A DNA stretch of 64,000 nt, taken from the NCBI GenBank assembly GCA_008692225.1, contig VICG01000012.1, forward strand, positions 1,612,001 through 1,676,000, given 5' to 3'. A program made the position numbers and the translations under genes. Positions 12,453 to 25,703 of this stretch are shown one piece after another. The stretch comes from Monilinia fructicola (Eukaryota > Ascomycota > Leotiomycetes > Helotiales > Sclerotiniaceae). The notes under the pieces are model-generated. The model made no database searches, was not told the DNA's origin, and saw nothing but the letters and a program-made list of their open reading frames with translations. The first letter of the stretch is position 1, and each line of letters begins with the position of its first letter.

Positions 12453-15400
12453 CTAACATTGGTAGTATGTGTCTTCTCCTTTATCGCAATTTCCATTGAG
12501 TGGGGATTTGATAGCGATTCGAATGATCAAAGGTTGTTAATATCTCAAGCATATCTCAAGCATATCGTGCTGTCAGCGGCTGGTGACTTTATGCTTGACC
12601 GAGTGTCAAAACATTTGCAGGCAAGTGCTAAAGACAAGGCTCAGATTTAACAAACATTTAGTAGGATAAGAATACTGTAGGTGACCATAGCATTATTAAA
12701 GAACCTAACATCTTATGCATGGTCAGACCACACTCATTCATTTTAGCAGGGGTTCAGAGGCACCCAGTCTCTATCTCGCCGACTAAGGGAATGTCGTATT
12801 GGTCATGCAGTGGTTTTGTAGTAGTCATGAAGCTTGATGTTAATATTGGAATTGAGGCTGGCCCAGATGTACTGTTGATTCTGCTGGACTAAATGATTGT
12901 GAGATCTTGGGTTGAGATATTTGGGAAATCAGGGCAGGGACCAGACACCCTCGTGTAGATCTGATGGAGGGATCTGATCCCAGCCGGAAAGCCACCGCTT
13001 GGGAGCTTGGCCGACGGCTGAGATAGGAATATTGGGATTGAATGTATCCTCAAAATCGATAAGCAAACTGTAGGTACCCATTACTTCAACTCGAAGTGGT
13101 AGTATTTTTATCGTGAAGATAATCAATTATACAGGCATGTGTAGGAACCTCGATATACGAACGCCCAACCAAGCATAAATCAAAAAGTACTGTTACACGC
13201 AGAATCCTTGCTTGAACGTTCTTGTATGATTTCAAATCAGCTTCTTTTGGACATAATGGACCCCACGTGTACTTCAGTACGCACTTGTAGCGGGATGTAG
13301 ATTGAATTTTGTTTGTAGCATGATTATGCAAGATTCCGTTGCAGAAAAAACGAGGTCTGTTGTGACCAAGTAGCACGAACATAAGAAGCAGTATACCGTA
13401 CATATTCTGCGCTACTCTGCCTCTTCTGGAAGACTGCAGTCGTGGGATTAGTCGGTGAAACTGTGAAAGTACCGATGGTACTGTGATCAAGCCGTTGAAA
13501 TGAAGATAATAAGCAGAAAGGCTGTAACAATGGACGAAAAGAAATCATCCAGCTAGTGTCTTTTAGACGGGTCGGGTCCTATCATTCGATATCAAACGAG
13601 GTTACATGGAGACTAACAAGGAGTAGTAAGCCCTACCTAGGTAATATCGGAATAAGGTACGGGTAGGGATGGTAGGCAAATAGACATGGGGATGACTGCC
13701 AGGGTTCTGCACGTCATAGCATAATAGCGAGGAGCAATTCGAACAACGCATAATAAACATGAGCATCATCTTTAGTTACGCGAGCCAAAGGGGCGCGAGG
13801 GGAAGATAACAGATGACTCGATCGGCCATGAACCCCACTATGGGCCCCGTACCAATATTCCGAGAACGATCCAAAGAGGAAATTGGCGTCTGTTTTGTCT
13901 GAATGTGCACTTTTGTGGCTTGCATTCGTAGATATACATCTAATGTTCCACAAATGTGGTGTAACTTGCCTTAATTAATTTCCCTGTCCAGCTCCCTAAT
14001 CGTGAGCCGTCTGAAATGAAGAGCCTGTAGAGGTGTTGGTTCCGAGAGAGTACCGTTCAGTACTAAGAGCATGGTAGAAACTGTTGCATTCCAAAGATAA
14101 CGATGAAGTATCGGAATCAGATTATACGCGTTCCGGATCCTTCCAGTGAAATAATTCTGCAGCGAGAAGTCCAGTTTTAGGTCTCTGAAACAGCCCAAAA
14201 GACTGCTAAGGTTGCCGAGGTTGTCTGTAGTGGGTGTGTAGTTCGAAAGGAACCTCAGGAATCGAAACCCTGTTCTAGACTAAATTCAGCTCTTCTCGTT
14301 GCCAAGTATGGTATGATGAGAGCCCCCACATTTAGAGTTTATCTCTTAAACACTTAACATTGAAGGGTAGATGTTAAGTCGTAGAATTATATCCCTTCAT
14401 CGGTAAAGCCACCTAACACATCATTGCTGTCCCTTAGGCAAATAGTTGGCAAATAGTTTCACCTCTTCATCCCTCGATCCATGAAATTCCAAACAGAGAG
14501 TCTTTCCAAATACTGGGGAGATCAGCTATACACTCATTAAGAAATTCAACCTTCATCCAAAAACGAGGCTGAGAGGTTTGTAGTCAGTACCTTGTTAGCT
14601 TTTCGAAAGTAGTAGCTAGTCACATAGTGGAATTGACATAGGCTTTCAACTTGGCCCCATGATTTTGATTTTGAAATGGTGACAGCTTTCAATGTCATCA
14701 ATCTGCGGCCTTTGCATAGATGAAACGTGAAGAATCTGAGGAATGGTGACATTGAGCGTTGCCAATACCTTCTTTAGAGACTATTTCAGTAAATTTTGAC
14801 AATATTAAAAGGCTTGCAAAGAAGGAAGGTGCAATTTTCGGTTAAATTTACAAATATCGTGAAACAGTTTAACCTATCTGGTTAAATGAGATCTTGAGCT
14901 TTTGTGGTGGTAAATCGAATAGCTTCCGCATTCTTATCCATCCATTGAAATATATTGATCGATTTCCGGACACTGTAATCCTTTCAACCTTATGGATCAT
15001 AGGTACCCGGGTATTCTTCTGCTTGAATAACCCTGTATCGCGTTGTCTCCGGATGTGTTGCCATGGAATTCCGAGAGCCACTGGGGTTCTTTCCTCAGAA
15101 AAATCCCATTTCAAAGTTCAAAAGGGTCCAATCATACCCATAAAATGATCAACCTCCTAGTTTCTTCGTAAACATGCCCTATATTCGGATAGCTGGAGAT
15201 TTTTGTGTTTCATCCCAGCTCCCCTTGCACTCCGCCCGTATAACCGGAACTATCTCATAGGCCGGTTTATATCAAAAAATTTTAACATTGCTTGCCTGCG
15301 ATGTCAGCCTTACATGATGTCTTTCATATTTCCCCACTATGCGTAGCATCGTAGTTTCTTCCGAAATGATGCACTAAGCCGAGACCCCCACCATTACAGA

Positions 15401-18400
15401 ATTCCGTTCAATTCCAAGTCCACTGGTACCGGAAGTTGAAATCCCTCAAACTCCTTCATAATAGCACATTTCTACGGAATTTCTGCGTTGAATCTAGCAC
15501 GTATACACCGTTCAGTCACCTCGACTGGCGGATCAAGCTGGTGTGACAATAAGCCTGATGATATACGGGACAATACGAGGTGCAAGCTCTTCAGCATCAG
15601 CACGGTCGGTCGTAACTCCACGTATCAAAGCATACCAAGTATCGGCATAAACTTAGAAATATTAATAGCTCATCACCAGTCAGCTCATAGTATTAAGCAT
15701 AGCCGGAAGCTGTACAAGTTTGCGAGTCATAGTCATGGTAGTAGGTGGTCGTCGAAATAAATCACATGATAGTCAGAACTCTAGATATGAAACATTTTGG
15801 TGGCGTAAAGCCTGTAAATTACAGCTAGTTGTGAGAATTACAGTACAATAATGGTACATCATATTAGACGGGAACGGAAGACGATAGCCGAAGCTTGGCG
15901 CCGTTTCGTAAGCCTCATTGAACCACATACCACATTACCGTTTACTTTTTATATACATGCAATAATGGGGAGGTCACGTCTACTAAGAGCTAGCACCTAA
16001 TTTTTAAGCCACTGACACTCATTCGGACTGCCGATAACCATGAGATCTGGAATGAGTTTGACATTAGCTGGATATTTCAAGTTCAAACAAACCCAAACGA
16101 GTTTTCGAAGAGTTGTGAAACGTCTTAGGCTTGACATTAATACAGAAGCTACAATATAAAGTCGACCTGGATGGCTCAAATTCAAATATGTACCAAGAAG
16201 AATCCTGCACGAAATTCAACGAAAGAAAGAGAGGAAGAATTGAGCTCGAAGAATGTATGCCAAGCTCTGCAGCCACATCAAGCCATGCAAGGAACTTTCA
16301 AGAGGACGCCCTATTAATGTATGTGTGCATAATGTATTCAATGGCAACCACGCGAATACCATGCTATATGAGTACGGCGCGGTGTACTAGAAGTAGGCAA
16401 TTGCTAGTATCTAAAGCCACTCAGGAACTCGAGTGCATAATTATGTGGTGTCTCTACCAAGAACTTGGCCACAGATTATTTACCTTAAAGGATCATACAT
16501 CCCCAAGCTCACCGCCATGCAAAATTGCTTCTGCCTTACTAGTTTTGCCTATAAAGATGACCAGTTATATGCCAGATCGCAGAAGATGAACACCATATGA
16601 TAGATTGGGATTCAATGAGAAATGCCGAAGTGATGCTGCTATTCATGACTTGAAACAGGGACTCTATTTATTCATAGCTTTTGAGTAGCTCCGATACCCA
16701 ACATAAACAAACCTGCAATGGAGCTTATGGTGAGGGTTTGAAGCCAGCGCTGACATGGCGATTAGCAATACCATTAGATATTAAGTCAATGGATAAGTTT
16801 GATATTTCAGCCAGATTTTATCTATTCAAATTAGAACCTAGTATCTGGCTACAGCCATGCCTACTGTGAACAAGAAACGATGGCAATTCCGGTAAGTTAA
16901 GTCCGAATAAAATGTCTGCACAACGAGAAAAACACCTCGAGCTTGAAGCTCTTTCACCACGCACTTCCAAAAACTGTACCTTGATACATCTCCGCAACTT
17001 TTACAAAAATCAGTTCAGCTAGTAAGGATTTTTCCAAAGAATTGAGGCTAAAATGTCAAGCTAATAGGCGCATGTCGTGAAACAAAAATTGGAGTCCATA
17101 CTGCATTGGAGACTAGACTAGACTCATAACAGATGGTAAGAATACAGGTTCAAGAAGGCTATGCTATTACTGAGAAGTTATAATTTGTAAATTATAAGCA
17201 TTCTACATTGCTGATAATTGGATAAGGGTACAAGAAAGCCAGACACAAAATCAAGAACCTACCTTGATAAAACATTGATAAGCGAACTCACGTCACTTCA
17301 CCCCAGACTTGGCACTTACCAAAACTTAACCGAGCCAGCTTACCGATACATACGCTCGTTCCCTAGTCATGTCCGGTGGAAATTCTTAGACCTTCCGAAC
17401 CCCGAAGTTTAGACATGACGTCGGCAGATAGGCTGACATTAAACATACTATAACGGCCTAGGTTTTTGGACTGAACTCCTGAAAACAAGTAAGCAGATGA
17501 GCGAGTGAGTCGCCGAGATGTGCTGTATGGAAGCATAAGTACAACAACCCGAAAGATCATGAAACATCCAAATACAGAACAGATACGACGCACCAAAGGC
17601 TTAACGCATCAAAAAGTCACTATATCGTCAACTGCAGGCATTTATACCGTCCTACCCAGCTCATCTCATCCTCGCATCATCGCTGGCACATACACCACTA
17701 CTCCATCAACTCATCCAAACCCAAATGTTAAGCTATAGCCGAACCCTATAACCGCAGCTTTCAATTCCCTAGAGTTAAAAAAGACATCCGGGTGACATTT
17801 GTTTAGACGAGGATAGTAAGAAGCTTACACTCTATCACAATATTGCACTTTAAGAATTCCTAACACGGGGATTGCGCGATACTGTAAAGATTGGCTGAGA
17901 CTCCAAGATTTAGGGCTGATATCGATCTGTAACAGCAAGAGGCAGTGAGAGGACAGTAAGATGGCAAAGTTGATACCGGCTGTATTAAGAGTAGTCGTCA
18001 TAGCAGGTGCCAACGGCGAGCCAAGATGCAGTACTTTGTAAAATCGAGCTAGTGAGCTCCTGGTTCGAAGGCCCGGATACAACACTCTTAGATCCTCATG
18101 CAGCGCAGTATCATAGCTTTTCCAGCATCACCTCAACTAAGATCGTCTGGATATGGACTAATGAACCCAAATTATCGTTCACCAGCACTACATGCCCTGT
18201 ATTATGTTACCCCACTAGAGCTGTAGGCTTCAAAACCAAGCAAAGACCCCGTTGACTCATTCCGCGTCCAAGAATACACGAGATGTTGTTCGGCGAGCCG
18301 TCACTATCGATACGTCAAGAACTCCGACGATCCCTATGAATGATCAATCATTGATCATCAAACTTCTCCGGAACCTGCTAGCCATGAAGAAGCCTCATCA

Positions 18401-19529
18401 ACACTCACCCTTTGCAAACATGCTTAACAGTGCATAAGACATGCATATCAATCCTTACTTCACTATTTTTTTTGACTCGTATGCTTGACCCCCTAGTTTT
18501 CAAATGCAAATCTCATCCATGATCAAACCACCCCAAGAATGTACCAAGAATGACCAAGCTGTCTTCCCCGAACTGAAGTTTGAGCTAATCCAAAACCAAG
18601 ACGAGGAGTAACGGTTATCTCTGTGCCTGGATAAGTCAACCGCGATAAGAAAAACAGGCACAACGACAAGCTCAAAACTGGCCAATTCAAGCTCTAGATA
18701 CAACAACAATAATCAGCCACGAATAGGCATAAAAGTAAGAATAAAGACACAGCTAATACTAGGCCCAGTACCGACATCGATACAAGCAGCTGCAGCAACA
18801 ACAACAAGGACGGCGCGATACAGCGTAGCAATAAAAGCAAACCCAACGTTAAGCCCCAACCATGTACTTCCTCACAGACTCACATCTAAATCCACATAGA
18901 TTCCTTGAACCAACTTGCAAGTTACACCTCCAATCGAATAATCCTACCAGCCTATCAACAAACAAAGCTTCTAGGATCGCTATGATGAGGTGAGATTATG
19001 GAATTTGGGTTATAAGATGGGGTATTGGAACAAGGTGTTGTAAGATGTAAGATTGATGAGATAGGCTAAGTGACTGGAATTTGAGGTGCGTATGCAATAT
19101 GTATGTACGTATGCATGCATGCAAGGTGAGGTTGAGGTGAGGGCTAGGATAGGTAATGAAAGGTGCGATATAAAGAACATGGCTGCCAAAGCAATGCAAG
19201 GTAGGAAGGGTGTGGAAAATGCAGGTGTGTGAGAATAAAGATGCGATATTTTAGGTATCGAATGAATAGACAAAACAAATGAATGGAAAAATAAAAAAAG
19301 CTTTGTATTCGAGAATTTTAATGTTGATTTTAATCCATTTCAGCGTTTGCAATGCGTAATATATATAGGCTGTGTTGTATACATTAACTATGTATGTGCG
19401 TATGTATGATTCAACTTTGAATATGATTATGGCCACTTACTACCTGTTCGTATGTATTAACCATCGCATCTTACAGAAAACTCCTGGAATATGAGAATTT
19501 CCCTCCTATTCACACCCGCAACCTACGCC
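12453..19529. other. About 7 kb gene-free region upstream of the melanin regulator
   Basis: No open frame here carries a recognisable domain, and I could not build a spliced gene. Candidates such as 16131-16589 (+) and 14869-15114 (-) look random. No paired terminal repeats or transposase motifs were found. The interval separates the SMR1 start from the 3' end of the ABC transporter, so it must contain the SMR1 promoter and any upstream regulatory sequence or long non-coding RNA. A region near 19060-19140 holds short GTATG/CATGCATG repeats. Confidence 0.55.
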
Positions 19530-22500
19530 TCATGCCCCTACTTGATCTACATTCCTGCTGCTAATTTTCTTAAAACTTCCCCAGTGTGTTCTCATCCCCT
19601 TTAGAAGCGCGTACGCCAAGACCCTATAAACCAATGTACAAATCCCTAACGCCACAATATTCCACAACGGATCTGTATTCAAATCATACAACTCTAGTGC
19701 TTCCAACCCTGTACTAATAGGACAGTTGCCATTTGGCAATCTCTGCGCATCCGTGCATGTAAACTTGATACCCCTTAAGGTATAAGGGGCAAGATTGCGG
19801 ATAGCATAACGAATAGGAGAGAGATAGTTGACACCTTGGAGAAAGGCAGGCATGTTGATAGAGAGAATACCGGACATGAACTGTGCGATGGCGAGAAAGA
19901 CACTGGTGAGGTTCACGGCGAAGCCAGTGTGGGCAAAGAGAGTGTTGAACTTGGGGCTGTTAGTAATGTTGAGTATTTCCAAAGAAAGATGGACATACCA
20001 TAATACCTAAACTCTCTCCACAGTTCACGATACAAAAGCAATTGAAAAAAGCACACGAAGAAAACCTGTGCATTTCTAGGTAGCCCGGCAGCTAGATCCA
20101 CCAATATTGCGAAGACAAATGATGTGAAAATCTCAAACGGTATTTCCAGTGTAGTATACTGTGCAAAAAATGCTTCGACACTGTAAATGCCATCATCATT
20201 TTCTCTATAAAACACATCTTTCTCATTAGGATAAACTGCAACATTCTGCAACATGCCAACAAAATAGAATGCACAAAACTCCTGGATGAATCCTAATCGA
20301 TTCTGAACGGAATAATAATCGTGTTTCAAAGGCGCGAAGAACAAAGCGAGTATTATAGCGAGACCCAGAACCTGCATAATTCGAGCTATGAGTAAATTAG
20401 GCTGTCGGCGAAAGTTAATCAAAGCTCGATGAACGAGAATAGGATAAGCTGATAAAAAACCTGATGTTTTGCGAACTAGGGAACCAAGTTCTGCAGGTGT
20501 AGATATTGTAGTAGGGTTCATGGCTTTCGCAAAATCCCCAGAAGACCAGGAGGTAATTAAATCTCTAACCTTCGATCGAGTGGCCTGCTCCCGACTAGAC
20601 TTCTGTAGATCGATGGTAATTAGATCAAGTGCAAAATCGGCTGGATTTGTTGTTGTGGGACACGGATGGCCTAATGTATCAAAGTGCAGAATCATTTCGG
20701 AGCCTTTGCCAGCATAAACTGGATATCCACCACGCGCCAGCAAAAGAACGCTTCCAAAGTGTTTAAAAGTGTCCGAGCGAGATTGATGTATTGTAAGGAT
20801 CAAAGTTCGGCCTTCTTGTGCAAGACCTTGGAGCACTTCCATGATGGATGAAGCGGTGAATGCATCCAGACCAGAAGTTGGTTCGTCCAGTAGAAGCACC
20901 TATATCATTACGTTAGATGAGACAAAATCCGTGGTGCAAGGATTTGTGCGACGGAGGACAGGTAGATTCTCTGATAGACTTACCCTTGGATCAGTCAAAA
21001 TCTGAACAGCGATAGTCACTCTTCGCTTTTCGCCGCCTGATATACCTTTAATAAGATCCGATCCAATAAGATTATCGGCGCAATCTTTTAGACCCATCTT
21101 TAGGAGAACATCCTCAGCACGTCGAATTTTTTTGATCCTTAGTCATGAATGATGGAAGTCGTAGTCCAGCTGCAAAGTGAAGGGTTTCCCTGACCGTCAA
21201 AGAAGGAAGGAGTGCATCATCATCTTGACAGACATAACAACAAACAGATCGTATGACTGAAGCCGATGGCACTGCTCCATTGAAAGTCATATCTCCACTC
21301 GGTCGATACTTTGTTCCGATCGAGTTACGTAGTCGCAATGCCATGGCATTGAGAAGAGAAGTTTTGCCACTGCCTGATGGTCCATAATTACGTTTAGCAC
21401 TCCGGCCTGGAAAGTTGCCGTTACTGGGTTCAAGATGGTTTTGGTGGGTTTTCTCCTCCCAAGGGAATTGCGTTTCTCTAGATCTAGCGCGAATTTATCA
21501 AGCCCGATATCAACCTTTAACAATTAGCTTCATCTCACCACGAGTCGAAGCTCAGATACTGCAACTGTTTCCCGCATAGTATTTTTTCAGTTTCTATGAC
21601 ACAGGGTTGGACACCTGTGATATTGCCAAGATAGAGGTAAAGAATTATACTTACAGTCCTAACCTCCGCCGCAGATCTTGCCGTCATTTTTTCTTTTCCA
21701 GCGGAAAAGTCTGCATCTGACCCTTTTGCTCTCGCAATTGTCATTTCAACTTTTATGAACCGCAGACCAATGCCTGCCAGAACATAGAACATAATCGAGT
21801 AGCAGAATAGAATAATGATAGGCCTGGCAATCCAATTCTTAGGAAAACCCAGAGAATCTATAACAAAAGCGCCGGTGTATTCTACACATTGTGGATTTGA
21901 CTCTCCGCCTTCATAAGGACAGTCGTAAAATTGGCCCACGAATTCGTTTGAACATAGAGCTCCAAACGCATAGAAGACGTAAGCTGTCCACTTCAGCCAA
22001 CGCACGTAGACTGGTATAGAGTTACTCTGTATAAAGAAGCCACAAGCGAAACTCTGCACTGTATAACCCATATTCGCGATGAGAGATGCACCAGGAAAAT
22101 TCCTTGAGGCTGCAATACACGTCATAGCAAAAGTGACTGCAATATATTGACAGAGCAAAACAATTGCAAAGAAGGTAAGGAAAGTTGAGCCATCTGACCT
22201 GAAGCCTGCCATCCAGTAAAATATGAGTGAGTAGATCAGAGGAACTGGAAAATCTTCAGTAAAAAATCTCGCGATCCTTCTACTTAGCAAAAAAGGGATG
22301 ACATCAACCACATTCTCGTTATTCTCTCGATCAAAAAGTTGTATGTCGATCGTCAGGCGGTATGTTTCAAATAGAAGCATGAGATACCCTTGTAAAGCTG
22401 CAGCATTGTAGAGTGCTCCTTCGCGACTACGAATGCCGGAGAGATCCTTCCGCAAGCCAAAGAACACCCACCCACTCATGATTCCCAAACCGATTGCTTC

Positions 22501-23766
22501 TACCAGAGACCCAAACATACCCATGGGATCGCGATAGGTTGTGACAAAAGTCCGGGAGGTTAGTACACGAGTCTGACGAATAAAGGGAGAGTGTCGTGTC
22601 CACTTTTCGGGTGTACGATCATGGGTGTTTGGGGTTACAGCAGATGTACCCTTTTCATTATCTTGTAAGAATTTTCTATCATTCTCTTCGGCCCAGGCAA
22701 GCTTCAAACTCTCAACTCTTGCAGACGAAACAGCTTCGAGTTCAGGTGAGCGATTATCAATAGCTGCGATATCGATCAAGAATTCTGCAGGATTGACAAA
22801 TGCCGGCAACTCCAGTCCAATTCCTTTGAACCAAGACAGGCAGTCAGCAGCTTTGCCAGAATACACTGGACTGCCTCTCGTTAGGATTACTAGGCCGTCA
22901 AACATTCCCCATATTTCGGATCTCGGTTGATGAATAGTCGTAATAATTGTGCGACCTCTCTTGACCAAGCCTTTGAGTGTTCTCACTAATTGAAATGCAC
23001 TAGTAGCATCAAGTCCGGTGGTCGGTTCATCCAGGAATAAGACACTGGGGTTGCTCAACAGTTGTACACCAATGCTAGTTCTTCTTTTCTCACCCCCAGA
23101 ACATCCCTTGTGTTGAGTGCTTCCAATTCGTGTGTCGGCGCATTCCTTCAAACCAAGCTCCAGAATTACCTCCTCTACAACCTTCCTCCTATCCTCTTCA
23201 GTTGTCGGTGGCGGCAACCGTAGATCTGCAGCGTACCGTAGAGTTTCTCGAACGGTCAAAGTCGATAGTAACACATCCTGTTGCATAACATACGCGCTTC
23301 GAACACTCTGCACACCTTCTATGCCATTGAAAGTTGTGGTTCCACCAATTGTCAATCGGCCGCTCATCATACGCTCAGCCATTGTATTTAACATAGTCGT
23401 CTTGCCTGAACCACTGCCACCTATAATTGCAGTGAGTGTGCCGATAGGCATCGAGGCAGATACTGAATGTAGGATCCGTTTGGTGGTGGGCGGGGCGACT
23501 CCATCTTGAGCTTTCTTTCGCGGTATTAATCGTTCTATTGAAAAGGCTGGAGGAGATATATCGACGCTGACAGAGAGATTTCGTATCTGAACATCCACTG
23601 GTTCCACCGCAGACAAAGAAAATGTATTACTCTGAGTAGTTGTGATAGCTTGGAGCTCTGCAGGAGTGTTCTCATTTGTTGCTGTCAGGCCTAACGGTTG
23701 CGATCGTGTGGACAAAGATGATTCGACCGTTGGTAACTGAGCATCATGCTCAACCTTGGAGTTCAT
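19530..23766 (-). CDS. Full-size ABCG (WHITE-type, NBD-TMD-NBD-TMD) transporter, YOL075c-like, with two compensating frame breaks
   Basis: Membrane ATP-driven exporter; substrate unknown. Exons 23766-21655, 21514-20984, 20899-20007, 19956-19530 (introns 140, 84 and 50 nt) total 1320 codons plus stop. First half: Walker A GGSGSGKTT at residues 116-124, signature CSGGEKRR, Walker B LFLDEPTTGLDA, followed by about six membrane segments. Second half: NBD2 with signature ISGGEKRR, Walker B VLLLDEPTSGLDA, TMD2 ending in a Cys-containing external loop. NBD-first order in both halves matches yeast YOL075C rather than PDR5. Two single-base breaks lie in NBD2: one base missing at about 21381-21384, exactly at Walker A (IMG-PSGSGKTS), and one extra A in a seven-base run at 21127-21133 (DQK-IRRAEDVLLK). 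They cancel, so 250 nt are out of frame and meet a stop. Either assembly error or a recent pseudogene; I favour error. Confidence 0.85.
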
Positions 23767-24761
23767 ATTCTGGACTGTTTCCTAAAATCTCATCTTCTAT
23801 TTGTATTATTTGCCTTGTTGATAGCTGGTATTGAGTTGAGTCCCATGAATGAGATTCTTATTAGGCTATTTACGTCTCGAGGGGAGAGAATTGAACGCTT
23901 GCATGTTGTAGTGCATTGTAGGTGAAAGAAGAGAGATAAAAGAGAGATAGGATGGGATATGCCTAGCTCGTACTTGGACGTGCATTTTGGACGTGTATGG
24001 TTCCTCCGCGAGTAATATCGACATTGCATATGCGGAAAGGTCATTTCCGTTGATTTGCCTCGAGGTTCTCGAAATCCTTCCTACCTACCTATTGTGGAGT
24101 TGAATGTAAAGATTACGTAGCTAGTGGGAAACTAACTTGCGGGGATGGGACTTAGAATAAAGTTAGCGCATCTCGGCTTACGAAGCGAAAACCTGTTTCC
24201 AGTAATGTTAACCGATGAAGCGTCTAATAAATAGTTCTAAGTCAAACAAACGGTGAATCGAATCTACCTACATGTACTAAGTCTGTACTGGTGGTCCTGG
24301 TATATAACTAGAACTATCTAACGTTACATCTATACCTTTTTGGCGCAAGCCAGATATTCCAGAAATTTGTCATATATATGTCGCCATATAAAGATGTACT
24401 AGGTATGTATTCGTTATTGACAGTATCTTCCGCACAGCTCCCAATTAGTTTCGAATGTTCAAGCATGTTATGGGCCAGTCCAGCTCATTTTTGGATATTT
24501 CATTTGATTTCCTACCATAATTCATCTATCAACTCCGTCGATGACGATGCATTCAAAGGGATATGCTCAGATAGAGCAGATAGAAAAATACTAGCGATAA
24601 AATGAAGGGATCTCATCACAGCCGAGAATAGCAAGCCGTACAGCGTTTCCCTTCAAACGGATTCATTCGAAGCTCAAACACTCCCTTCTAATTCTGATGC
24701 CTCCCCACGGGTATTTTCGAACAACATTCCCGGAAATTCCACGTATTCGGCTTCAACAAAA
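23767..24761. other. Intergenic region between ABC transporter start and membrane-protein gene end
   Basis: About 1 kb that must include the ABC transporter promoter (its ATG is at 23766 on the minus strand) and the 3' end of the following minus-strand gene. The open frames 23790-24044 (-) and 24378-24605 (+) have no recognisable features. Nothing else seen. Confidence 0.6.
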
Positions 24762-25703
24762 CTAGCAGCTGAATAGTGGCAGTAATTGGAATCCAACATA
24801 CAACCAAGACAGGATCGTAGATCCGGCCTTAAATTGACCAAGGACGTTTACCGCAGCCAAACCCACTACCCAATCGGAATAAAATTGCATCAAGACTGTC
24901 CAGAGCCCCAATATTATACAGAGTGTCTTTATCCATGGAAAGCCAGATGCACCAAAATATTGATATCCCACAACGCCAGTCGTCCAATGAGCATCTCCAT
25001 CGCCTTCCCAGTGAGGCCGATCCCAATGGTAGAGAACTCCACCGGACAACAACAGCACTCCAATTCCACCATACACTGCAGTGATGGCTTGGATTTCGTG
25101 GCTATGGTGTATTACTTTACTTGCCAAACCAACTGTCCCTGTCATACTGATTATAGTTGTAACGAATAATCCTGGAAGCCAAAAAGTCACTGGTGTTGGT
25201 TCAAGATGACCCAGTCTGCAGCATTCATTTCTCGATTTGCGTGCAGATCCCTGAAGGCCAGCGCGAATTGCTACAGCGCCCAGGATGAAGGAAATCGCCA
25301 ACTTTGAGAATGCGATGAGTGTAAGTTGCCAGTGGTGGCTCCTAGCCATCACTATGATTGAGATGGTTATAGTAGACAACCCTTGGGTGACCGCTAGTGC
25401 GGTGTTAAGATGCCAGTACTTCAGGCGTGTGCCATCGGCTGCTTGGTCTCTCAGGAAAAGTAGAGGGCTATGACCTCGGAACAGCATGAAAGCTGCATAG
25501 AAGGTGCAGATATCGGATATGAAACCGAGACAGCCGTACGGAAGGCCGAAGTGTAGAATGTCTTCAGCAAAGTCTATCCGTTCAAGGGGGTTGCTGGTCG
25601 GATGTCTCACTTTAGCGAGTAAAGTCATTGCTACCGCTATAGTGTTAGATCTTGGGATACTGCACATCATTGATACTGTGGTAAAACTTCTGTTCGAATA
25701 CAT
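24762..25703 (-). CDS. Conserved-looking multi-pass integral membrane protein, function unknown
   Basis: I do not recognise the family. From the ATG at 25703 the frame gives 313 residues without introns. An N-terminal soluble stretch (MYSNRSFTTVSMMCSIPRS) precedes seven or so hydrophobic segments, among them LHFGLPYGCLGFISDICTF, a segment around TPVTFWLPGLFVTTIIS, IQAITAVYGGIGVLLLSGG and a final STILSWLYVGFQLLPLF next to the C-terminus. The C-terminal hydrophobic tail ending LPLFSC resembles the ends of uncharacterised fungal membrane proteins. The same frame stays open to 25853, but the extra 50 residues lack character and I prefer the downstream Met. It lies downstream of and co-oriented with the ABC transporter; there is no evidence of joint function. 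Confidence 0.6.
   Translation of the reverse strand: MYSNRSFTTVSMMCSIPRSNTIAVAMTLLAKVRHPTSNPLERIDFAEDILHFGLPYGCLGFISDICTFYAAFMLFRGHSPLLFLRDQAADGTRLKYWHLNTALAVTQGLSTITISIIVMARSHHWQLTLIAFSKLAISFILGAVAIRAGLQGSARKSRNECCRLGHLEPTPVTFWLPGLFVTTIISMTGTVGLASKVIHHSHEIQAITAVYGGIGVLLLSGGVLYHWDRPHWEGDGDAHWTTGVVGYQYFGASGFPWIKTLCIILGLWTVLMQFYSDWVVGLAAVNVLGQFKAGSTILSWLYVGFQLLPLFSC

Noticed and set aside
12363..12650. 95-codon plus-strand open frame
   Set aside because: It is the antisense of SMR1 exon 1 and its upstream sequence; the minus strand carries a perfect C2H2 finger with matching splice site.
18061..18075. GGTTCGAAGGCC resembling a tRNA B box
   Set aside because: No A box at proper spacing and no cloverleaf or acceptor-stem pairing around it.
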